Below are positions 1 to 5,278 of a stretch of 6,126 nucleotides of DNA, in pieces. The notes under the pieces are model-generated. The model did not search any database and was not told the DNA's origin. It saw nothing but the letters and a program-made list of their open reading frames with translations. A program made the position numbers and the translations under genes. The DNA is from an uncultured Neomegalonema sp. (GTDB lineage: Bacteria > Pseudomonadota > Alphaproteobacteria > Rhodobacterales > Rhodobacteraceae): assembly GCA_937927905.1 (NCBI GenBank), contig CALFWP010000131.1, positions 1 to 6,126 on the forward strand. The letters run 5' to 3'. The number at the start of each line of letters is the position of its first letter. The stretch's first letter is position 1.

Positions 1-840
1 GTGCCGGACTTTATCCGCGACATGGCCGAGGGGCTGTTCAATGAGCGCGGCGTGGTAGCCGTCCTGTTTTACGGGAATATTCTGCGCCGGTTTGAAGCAG
101 GCGGCCTGATTGATTTTTATGTGTTGACCGAAAGTAACCGCGCATATCACGGCATGGGTATGAGCGCGCTTGCAAACAGACTGTTGCCGCCGAATGTGTA
201 CCACCGCAGGTCAGGGGATCGGGCGGCCAAGGTTGCGGTTATGAGCCTGCCCGCATTTGCGCACCGGATGCGGCAATACAGCCGGGATACAACCCTCTGG
301 ACGCGTTTCGCACAGCCGGTCCGCCTTGTCTGTGTGGCACCGGACGCGCGTGATGCTGTGCTTGAAGCGGTGGTTACAGCCTGGCAAACTGGGGCGTTCT
401 GGGCCGATGTGTTGTATGATGATGGTGACTTAACACAAGAGGGTATTGTAGCGGGCGGGCGTTGGGCATGTTTGTTTACCCATACCTACGGGGTGGAATT
501 GCGGCCCGAGGGCGGGCGTAACCGTGCCGTGGGGATTGTTGAAGCCAATGCCGGATTGTTCAGCCGGATTGATGCGGTGCTGCCTCCGCATAATTTTATG
601 CGGCAGGACCGTTCCGGTTTTCGCCGGGGCTGGCGCTTGCGCAAAATGATCGGTATGCCGCTCAATATCTGCCGTCTGATTAAGGCCGCCTTCACGTTTC
701 GTGGCGGGACGGCCTATATCCTGTCAAAGCTTGACCGGCATAAAAGCGGTCACGGCTTTTTAAAACCCTGGGAACGGCGTTACCCATGGCTTGCCGCACC
801 TTTTGTGCTGATCCGTGTGTTGAGATCACGCGGCCGGTGA
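1..840 (+). CDS. Tam41/Mmp37-like nucleotidyltransferase, putative phospholipid or phosphosphingolipid cytidylyltransferase (5' end may lie outside the window)
   Basis: The frame is open from the first base (GTG) to TGA at 838-840, giving 279 aa; it may continue upstream, so the true start is uncertain. I read it as a divergent relative of Tam41, the mitochondrial enzyme that makes CDP-diacylglycerol from phosphatidate and CTP. The resemblance runs in order along the protein: a YGN turn (residues 24-26, where Tam41 has YGS), an IDF strand (37-39) with the likely metal-binding Asp38, a YHGMGM stretch (49-54) where Tam41 has a His-Ala-Leu-Asn-Met-like segment, KVAVMS (77-82) matching KYGVVS, and FAQPVRLV (103-110) matching the GRLxKPV region. 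The basic C-terminus could contact membrane lipid. The GS-to-GN change and the weak overall identity mean it could be a different nucleotidyltransferase or inactive. It converges on spt with a 15-nt overlap of coding ends, which places it in the sphingolipid locus. The comparison is from memory, without an alignment. Confidence 0.6.
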   Translation: MPDFIRDMAEGLFNERGVVAVLFYGNILRRFEAGGLIDFYVLTESNRAYHGMGMSALANRLLPPNVYHRRSGDRAAKVAVMSLPAFAHRMRQYSRDTTLWTRFAQPVRLVCVAPDARDAVLEAVVTAWQTGAFWADVLYDDGDLTQEGIVAGGRWACLFTHTYGVELRPEGGRNRAVGIVEANAGLFSRIDAVLPPHNFMRQDRSGFRRGWRLRKMIGMPLNICRLIKAAFTFRGGTAYILSKLDRHKSGHGFLKPWERRYPWLAAPFVLIRVLRSRGR

Positions 841-2088
841 ACGCAGCTTTTCCGTGCGGGGGCGCGTTGAGCTGATCAATCCGGATTCGGTACCAATGGA
901 TTCAAAAACTGCAAGCGCCCGGTCAATCTCCTGATCCGTATGAGCCGCCGAAACTGAGACCCGTAGAAGTGACAGGCCGTTCGGAGTTGCCGGCGGAATG
1001 GCGATATTCGTATAGATACCCTCGTCGATGGTGCGGTTCCAGAACGCAATAGCTGTCTGAGGATCAGGCAATTGCAGCGCCACAACAGGACCGGCCTGCG
1101 GACCGGTTTCAAAGCCCAATGCGCGCACACCGGCAAAAACCCGCTTGTAGTTGCTCTGCAGCCGGCTTTTTAGTGCGCGGCCCTCTGCCGAACCGACAAT
1201 TCCGAATGCGGCCCGTGCGGTTTCAACCGCACTCGGTGTCATAGAGGCCGTAAAAATATAGGGCCGCGAAAGAATTCTCAGACCGCTGAACCATTCGTGG
1301 TCCGATACGCAATATCCGCCAGTGGTGCCGATGGATTTTGAGAATGTACCGGTGATGAAATCGCAATCCTTTTCAACGTCGTCCTCTTCGCTCAACCCGC
1401 GCCCGTTATGCCCGATCACACCGAGGGAATGAGCCTCGTCAATCATCAGATACACGCCCTCTCCGGCCTCTCTGACCACAGCGGCGATCTCTTTCAGAGG
1501 GGCCGTATCGCCGAGCATTGAATAAATCCCCTCGACGATGACGACTTTATCACCCTCCGATCCTGCAAGGTGCTTGAGGCGACGGGCCAGGCTTTCAGGT
1601 GAATTGTGCTTGAACCGGAGGGTTTCCGCGTCGCTCATCTTACAGCCGTCATAAATCGACGCATGACTGTCGGCATCAATCAGAAGATAATCCCCTGAAA
1701 CGGCAAGCGCCGATATCATCCCGACATTGGCCAGATAGCCGGTTGAGAAAATGATCGTATCGCGCTTTCCGTGAAACGCGGCTATCTCATGTTCCAGTTT
1801 ACGGTGAGAGGCATAGCTGCCATTGGCCATGCGCGAGCCGGTTGTCCCTGATCCCTGTAATTGACTGGCCGTCTTTGCGGCATCGACACAGCCCGCGTGG
1901 AAGGTCAGGCCGAGATAATTATTCGTCCCGAACAATGTGACACGCTCGCCACCGAGGACCGCTTGTGTCGGGGTGATGATTTCGTCGAATTCCAGAGCGC
2001 TGGGGTCTCTCCCAAGGCTTCTGAGTGCATCTACATTGCGTTCGGCTAACTGAATTCTGTCTTTAATGCCCACGTGACCAAAACCCAC
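826..2088 (-). CDS. spt: Serine palmitoyltransferase (PLP-dependent alpha-oxoamine synthase)
   Basis: Condenses L-serine with a long-chain acyl thioester (probably acyl-ACP here, given the adjacent carrier protein) to give 3-oxosphinganine, the first committed step of sphingolipid synthesis. The 420-aa product is full length for the soluble homodimeric bacterial enzyme and closely resembles the Sphingomonas protein as I remember it. Visible landmarks are the early LFGTNNYLGLTF segment (52-63), DADSHASIYDG (138-148) with PLP-stacking His142, IDEAHS (216-221) with Asp217 and His220, the Schiff-base Lys251 in GTFSKSIGT, RPYIFTAS (275-282), and the PPATP loop (365-369) followed by Arg376, which fits the substrate-carboxylate arginine. 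PPATP and RPYIFTAS favour Spt over KBL, BioF or HemA. The start given is the GTG directly after the acp stop codon; an in-frame GTG at 2073-2071 (protein MGIKDRIQ...) is an equally plausible start, and neither has a strong Shine-Dalgarno sequence. Translation is probably coupled to acp. Confidence 0.94.
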   Translation of the reverse strand: MGFGHVGIKDRIQLAERNVDALRSLGRDPSALEFDEIITPTQAVLGGERVTLFGTNNYLGLTFHAGCVDAAKTASQLQGSGTTGSRMANGSYASHRKLEHEIAAFHGKRDTIIFSTGYLANVGMISALAVSGDYLLIDADSHASIYDGCKMSDAETLRFKHNSPESLARRLKHLAGSEGDKVVIVEGIYSMLGDTAPLKEIAAVVREAGEGVYLMIDEAHSLGVIGHNGRGLSEEDDVEKDCDFITGTFSKSIGTTGGYCVSDHEWFSGLRILSRPYIFTASMTPSAVETARAAFGIVGSAEGRALKSRLQSNYKRVFAGVRALGFETGPQAGPVVALQLPDPQTAIAFWNRTIDEGIYTNIAIPPATPNGLSLLRVSVSAAHTDQEIDRALAVFESIGTESGLISSTRPRTEKLRSPAA

Positions 2089-2343
2089 TTAGTTTTGTTT
2101 ATCGTTGTTAATGATATCGAAAACGACAGACTCAAAGTCGTTTACAGTACGAACATTGGAAAGTTTTTCGATAGGTATCATTGTATCCAGATCGTCTTCA
2201 AGTTCCATCACAATATCCATTACAGATACGGAGTCGAGGCCAGTATCCAATAAGATATCGAAATCGCTCTTTATTTCTTTTTCGGATTTTGAATATTTTT
2301 TGATAAGGCCATGGATTTTTTCGCTTATTTCAGATTTATTCAT
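2089..2343 (-). CDS. acpR: Specialised acyl carrier protein for sphingolipid synthesis
   Basis: An 84-aa acidic carrier protein, normal length for the family. The phosphopantetheine site is Ser38 in GLDSVSV (35-41), followed by the acidic recognition helix MDIVMELEDD (42-51). It should carry the acyl chain loaded by the upstream fatty-acyl-AMP ligase and hand it to Spt; a dedicated carrier protein (AcpR) with this role is known from Caulobacter-type spt loci. The gene starts with ATG 73 nt after the cytidylyltransferase stop and ends with TAA directly against the spt GTG. The only Shine-Dalgarno-like sequence is a weak AGAGA well upstream. It is clearly more AT-rich (about 34% G+C by hand count over 2101-2340) than its neighbours, and Lys, Ile, Asp and Asn are frequent. 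It is unlikely to be the housekeeping AcpP, because the sequence diverges and no fab genes are nearby. The symbol rests on context. Confidence 0.93.
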   Translation of the reverse strand: MNKSEISEKIHGLIKKYSKSEKEIKSDFDILLDTGLDSVSVMDIVMELEDDLDTMIPIEKLSNVRTVNDFESVVFDIINNDKQN

Positions 2344-2376
2344 CGGGATATACTGTCTCTCAAGTATTCAAATTTC

Positions 2377-2399
2377 TGATGCGGCGTTTTTTCGCATCA
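2377..2399 (-). other. Intergenic stem-loop between cytidylyltransferase and acp genes
   Basis: A perfect 7-bp inverted repeat, TGATGCG/CGCATCA, encloses a 9-nt loop that reads as an A-run on the transcribed strand. It lies in the 73-nt spacer upstream of acp. No U-tract follows the stem on the minus-strand transcript, so it is not a canonical intrinsic terminator. It could be an RNA-processing or stabilising hairpin that sets acp-spt expression apart from the upstream gene, or it could be chance. Confidence 0.35.
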
Positions 2400-2416
2400 T
2401 GCGGCCCGGTTTGCCG

Positions 2417-3202
2417 TCAGTCATGTTGTCTTTCCTGAGCGATGTCGTGCTTTGTAAGGGACCGGAGCGTGTTGTTCCACCGGAATTGCTGTATAATCTT
2501 AGATGCTTTCGTCAGATCGGCCGGAAAATCAATTTCCGCCCAGGGCAAGCCGGTGATTGAGACAGTCCCGACACGATTTTGTTTGGCAAGCGTGTCTATT
2601 ACCGAGAGGTACCACAAACGTAAGCCGTCCGGTGTTCGCAAAACGTTATCAAGGGTCTGACGCAAAATATCCGCGCCGTCCTTTTGCAAACGGATCAGGC
2701 CGATGGATTCACCGTCAACAGGGGCCTCCAGTGTTTTCCCGATTGCTGACAGGTCCGTGCCATTACAACGTACCTTCATATCATCGGAATCGTATTGCTC
2801 TTTATGATCTATAGTGACGGTGACCGGCGCTGTTGCCTCCGCGATAACCTTGCGGATGATACGCGGATCGATCAGGGTATCCCCGTTGATAAGAAGACTG
2901 TTTCCGGTCAGGTAATTACGTGCAATCCAGAGTGTACCGATATTATCCGATACGGCGTAAAACGGATTATAAACGCATTCTACCGACAGTGGTGCTGCGT
3001 TGATATTGGTAAAGGCTTCTACGGATCCGGCACCGAAGCCGGTAATAACGGTTGCATGTGTCACTCCGGCATCCGCAAGCGCGCTAAGCTGCCAATCAAG
3101 AACCGGCCTGCCGTTAACAGGGACCAGGCATTTCGGGCGGTCATCTGTAAACGGTTTCAGGCGCTTTCCCTGGCCGGCACTCAGAATTACCGCATTCGTC
3201 AT
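2417..3202 (-). CDS. LicC/CpgD-type cytidylyltransferase (NTP-transferase fold), likely head-group activation
   Basis: A 261-aa nucleotidyltransferase of the sugar-phosphate NTP-transferase fold. The N-terminal NTP loop is SAGQGKRLKPFTDDRPK (8-24), with Gly10, Gly12, Arg14 and Lys24 as expected. YNPFY..SDNIGTLW (78-92) and the metal-binding NGD (106-108) follow, and a terminal WAEIDFPADL (221-230) gives the acidic site typical of the LicC/phosphocholine cytidylyltransferase group rather than of glucose-1-phosphate thymidylyltransferases. The predicted reaction is CTP plus a small phosphorylated alcohol or acid giving a CDP-activated head group. In Caulobacter, a cytidylyltransferase in sphingolipid synthesis (CpgD) was reported to act on phosphoglycerate; the location beside spt makes an equivalent role plausible, but phosphocholine or phosphoethanolamine cannot be excluded. 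The start is ATG with an AGGA box 4 nt upstream. A 181-bp gap with promoter-like elements precedes it, so this gene may head a cytidylyltransferase-acp-spt transcript. Confidence 0.87.
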   Translation of the reverse strand: MTNAVILSAGQGKRLKPFTDDRPKCLVPVNGRPVLDWQLSALADAGVTHATVITGFGAGSVEAFTNINAAPLSVECVYNPFYAVSDNIGTLWIARNYLTGNSLLINGDTLIDPRIIRKVIAEATAPVTVTIDHKEQYDSDDMKVRCNGTDLSAIGKTLEAPVDGESIGLIRLQKDGADILRQTLDNVLRTPDGLRLWYLSVIDTLAKQNRVGTVSITGLPWAEIDFPADLTKASKIIQQFRWNNTLRSLTKHDIAQERQHD

Positions 3203-3206
3203 ATTA

Positions 3207-3210
3207 TCCT
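3207..3210 (-). promoter_or_regulatory. Shine-Dalgarno sequence of the cytidylyltransferase gene
   Basis: AGGA on the minus strand, 4 nt before the ATG at 3202-3200. It is the clearest ribosome-binding site among the minus-strand genes in the window and supports this start, which also places the NTP-binding loop at the usual distance from the N-terminus. Confidence 0.6.
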
Positions 3211-3232
3211 GATCCCGTCAGAGAATTGCCGG

Positions 3233-3260
3233 TGCGGACCGACCTTCAGGTCATACCGCA
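3233..3260. promoter_or_regulatory. 28-bp dyad in the leader of the cytidylyltransferase gene (operator or RNA hairpin candidate)
   Basis: Two nested inverted repeats share one centre: an inner GACCT/AGGTC pair separated by 2 nt (3241-3252), and an outer TGCGG/CCGCA pair (3233-3237 and 3256-3260), with three mostly unpaired positions between them on each side. In all, 10 of 14 position pairs are complementary. It ends 30 nt upstream of the ATG and would lie in the 5' leader if transcription starts near 3290. No U-run follows in either direction, so it is not an intrinsic terminator. A dimeric repressor site or a translational hairpin are both possible. Confidence 0.4.
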
Positions 3261-3298
3261 AATGATGAAACTAAGAAATTGTGTCGTGTAAAACAGGC

Positions 3299-3341
3299 GT
3301 TATTGCAGCCTATTTATAAGACTTTCAATGTCAATTTCCAG
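3299..3341 (-). promoter_or_regulatory. Possible promoter for the cytidylyltransferase-acp-spt block
   Basis: The AT-rich gap between the phosphoesterase and cytidylyltransferase genes holds several sigma-70-like hexamers on the minus strand. One pairing is TTGAAA (3328-3323), an 18-nt spacer, then AATAAC (3304-3299). Another is CTGGAA (3341-3336), a 17-nt spacer, then TATAAA (3318-3313). Neither is strong in both boxes. Transcription would run through the 28-bp dyad into the cytidylyltransferase gene. The 181-bp length of this gap, in an otherwise tight cluster, is the main reason to expect a promoter here. Confidence 0.3.
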
Positions 3342-3383
3342 TCATGATATACCCTGCTTACGATCAGGTTTTTAAAACAGAAA

Positions 3384-4292
3384 TTAAACCAGGGCGTATT
3401 TATTGGCTGTATTGCAATTTATAGTAACAGGCGTCATTGCCGAAACGGTTTTTCCGAAGAGGTCGATACGTCTTTCTTTTAACGTAGCTTTTTCGCTATC
3501 GGCATCAAGCTCGATCAGCTGCCATGATCCGCCAGCCTTTATATCTTTCGGTTTGAGGCTGAGCGCAGTGGTGCCAATGACCGGAATACGGCATGCGCTG
3601 CCGTTGATCCAGGACAGCTGACGTTTATGAGTATGCCCGTGCAAAACAAGCTTTACGGAGGAACCTGCAAGCAAAGCACATATTTCGGGTCCGTCAGATA
3701 AACCCTTTCTGCGGGATTTGACGGGCGTAGGCGGGTGATGCATCAGAACAACGGGGAATTGATTGCGCTTTTCCGCTTCCATGAGCATGTTTTCAAGGCG
3801 TGTGCGCTGTGCCGCCCCGACCTTGCCGGAGGCAAAACCGGGCGGGGTCGCAACGGCCGTTGAAACGCTGATGAGTGCATAACGACCGTAAATGCAGCAT
3901 TGCGGGAATTCCACTTCGCCTTCTTTGTATAGAAAACCGGCCCAATGTTTGTGCATATGACCTGCAGACCAGCGTGTCATAATTTCATGATTGCCCGGCA
4001 TAATAAGGACATCGTTAGAGGTCGTGAGCTGTCTCAGGAAATCCGCTGTGTTTCCGAATTCCGTTTCCGAACCGAAATTGATCAGATCACCGGTCAAGGC
4101 AATCACGTCCGGTTTCGCTGCAATCACATCCTGTAAAAGTGTATCGGTCACGTTTTTACAGTGAATGTGCCTGCGTTTCAGATACCAGCTTGCAACGCCG
4201 AGGGTTGATTTTAACGTCAGGTCCCGCCCCTCAGGTAAGCCTGAATACCTGTGCAGATCAGAGATATGTGCAATGCGCAAGGGCAGGGTCAC
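3384..4292 (-). CDS. Calcineurin-like metallophosphoesterase
   Basis: A 302-aa binuclear-metal phosphoesterase with every signature block intact: HISDLH (9-14; Asp12, His14), TGDL (67-70; Asp69), PGNHE (99-103; Asn101, His102), LMHHPP (183-188) and HGHTHK (218-223). The DxH first block and overall spacing are like the class III cyclic-nucleotide phosphodiesterase (CpdA)/LpxH-like branch. No signal peptide or transmembrane segment is evident, so a cytoplasmic location is likely. The substrate is unknown. In this locus it could remove a phosphate from, or split the pyrophosphate of, a lipid or CDP-linked intermediate, by analogy with LpxH hydrolysing UDP-diacylglucosamine; that is speculation. 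The start is GTG, and an in-frame TGA just upstream (4301-4303) rules out a longer form. No good Shine-Dalgarno sequence is visible. It lies 50 nt downstream of cerR and is probably cotranscribed with it. Confidence 0.87.
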   Translation of the reverse strand: MTLPLRIAHISDLHRYSGLPEGRDLTLKSTLGVASWYLKRRHIHCKNVTDTLLQDVIAAKPDVIALTGDLINFGSETEFGNTADFLRQLTTSNDVLIMPGNHEIMTRWSAGHMHKHWAGFLYKEGEVEFPQCCIYGRYALISVSTAVATPPGFASGKVGAAQRTRLENMLMEAEKRNQFPVVLMHHPPTPVKSRRKGLSDGPEICALLAGSSVKLVLHGHTHKRQLSWINGSACRIPVIGTTALSLKPKDIKAGGSWQLIELDADSEKATLKERRIDLFGKTVSAMTPVTINCNTANKYALV

Positions 4293-4342
4293 AGGCTTTC
4301 ATTCCATTGAGTGTATGTGCCGCATGGGGCTGAGTGCAGCTG

Positions 4343-5278
4343 TTACAGCCATAATGCATCTCGGTACCAGGAATATGTGTCGGCGAATCCCTCTTTGATG
4401 CCGGTTTTCGGTTCCCACAGCGAAGAGGGCGGCCTGTGCGTGGCGGGTACGGACCAGTCTGGGTGCAAAATTTCCCGCGTTTTAGGCGTGGTCAGCATCG
4501 GCGCACGGCCTGAAGCTGCTTCGCAATCTCCAAATTTTCCTGCAAGATGCAAAATCCACTTTGGCAGACGGATTACACGAGCCTGTCCGCCCCGGCATGC
4601 ACACGCCGCAGCAATAACCTCTCTCCAGGAATAGCCTGCAGTATTGGCATCGCTCAGCTCGAATGTTTTGCCCGCGAACTCTTCCGGATGCCGTGTTGTA
4701 CTGACCAGGGCTTCGATTACATCATTGACATGGATAAAGGACAGCCTTGCATCCGCGGAATTCAACGCGACCTGCACCGGCATTTTTGTGGCTGTGAACA
4801 GACGCAGGGTTTCGTGATCACCGGGGCCGTAAATGGCTGTGGGGCGGAAGATCACAGCGCCGGTGCCCTGTGCGGCATCCTCTGCGGCTGCTTTTGAGGC
4901 GGCATAATGCGACAGGTGCGGATACCGTGCCGCCAACGAAGAGATCAGCACAAAGCGTGCATCGGGGGCATGGCGTTGCCATGCGTCGATCATACTCCGG
5001 GTGCCGTCACGGTTAACCCGCATAAAGGCATTGCGGTCCGGCGCTTTGATCGCTCCGGCAAGATGCAGGATCAGGTCCGCACTTTTAACCAGTTCGGCCA
5101 GAGCTGTTTCGTCATCCAGGCTGCCCGGAATCACGGTAACCGGTTTCGGACCCGCATCTAATGACAGCTCATTGCGCAGCAGAATGCGCATATCGTGGCC
5201 GTCACCATTAAAGCGGCTTAGGATATGTCTGCCGACAAAGCCTGTTGCACCGGTCAGAGCAACGGTGAGCGGTTTCAA
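4343..5278 (-). CDS. cerR: NAD(P)-dependent epimerase/reductase of the extended SDR family, CerR-like ceramide reductase
   Basis: A 311-aa extended short-chain dehydrogenase. The N-terminal Rossmann motif is TGATGFVG (9-16, GxxGxxG), followed by LHLAGA (71-76), LISSLA (111-116) with the catalytic Ser, and YAASK (125-129) with Tyr125 and Lys129. FRPTAIYGPGD (144-154) and FIHVNDV (181-187) are typical of the epimerase-like branch. In Caulobacter a protein of this family encoded beside spt, acp and an acyl-ACP synthetase gene (CerR) reduces the 3-oxo group of oxidised ceramide; the same neighbours here make that the best assignment, although sequence alone cannot separate it from other NDP-sugar or steroid-type reductases. 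The start is TTG, overlapping the ligase stop codon in the 4-nt sequence TTGA, with a GGGG stretch about 12 nt upstream. That overlap implies translational coupling to the ligase. Confidence 0.85.
   Translation of the reverse strand: MKPLTVALTGATGFVGRHILSRFNGDGHDMRILLRNELSLDAGPKPVTVIPGSLDDETALAELVKSADLILHLAGAIKAPDRNAFMRVNRDGTRSMIDAWQRHAPDARFVLISSLAARYPHLSHYAASKAAAEDAAQGTGAVIFRPTAIYGPGDHETLRLFTATKMPVQVALNSADARLSFIHVNDVIEALVSTTRHPEEFAGKTFELSDANTAGYSWREVIAAACACRGGQARVIRLPKWILHLAGKFGDCEAASGRAPMLTTPKTREILHPDWSVPATHRPPSSLWEPKTGIKEGFADTYSWYRDALWL

Noticed and set aside
876..1136. An 86-codon minus-strand frame inside spt.
   Set aside because: It is an alternate frame within the conserved C-terminal domain of Spt and shows no features of its own.
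2105..2560. A 151-codon plus-strand open frame across acp and the end of the cytidylyltransferase gene.
   Set aside because: It is antisense to two well-supported genes and the translation is Ser/Ile-rich low-complexity sequence with no recognisable family.
3313..3334. A perfect TTGACA and a TATAAA on the minus strand, read as one promoter.
   Set aside because: The two boxes are only 10 nt apart, far too close for a sigma-70 promoter; only other pairings in the same region keep a workable spacing.
3361..3383. A T-run and A-run after the phosphoesterase stop codon, considered as an intrinsic terminator.
   Set aside because: No GC-rich stem of useful length precedes a U-tract on the minus-strand transcript; only a 4-bp CCTG/CAGG match is visible.
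4293..4342. A possible promoter or terminator in the cerR-phosphoesterase spacer.
   Set aside because: The 50-nt spacer contains only a CAGCTG palindrome and no matched -35/-10 pair or hairpin with a U-tract.
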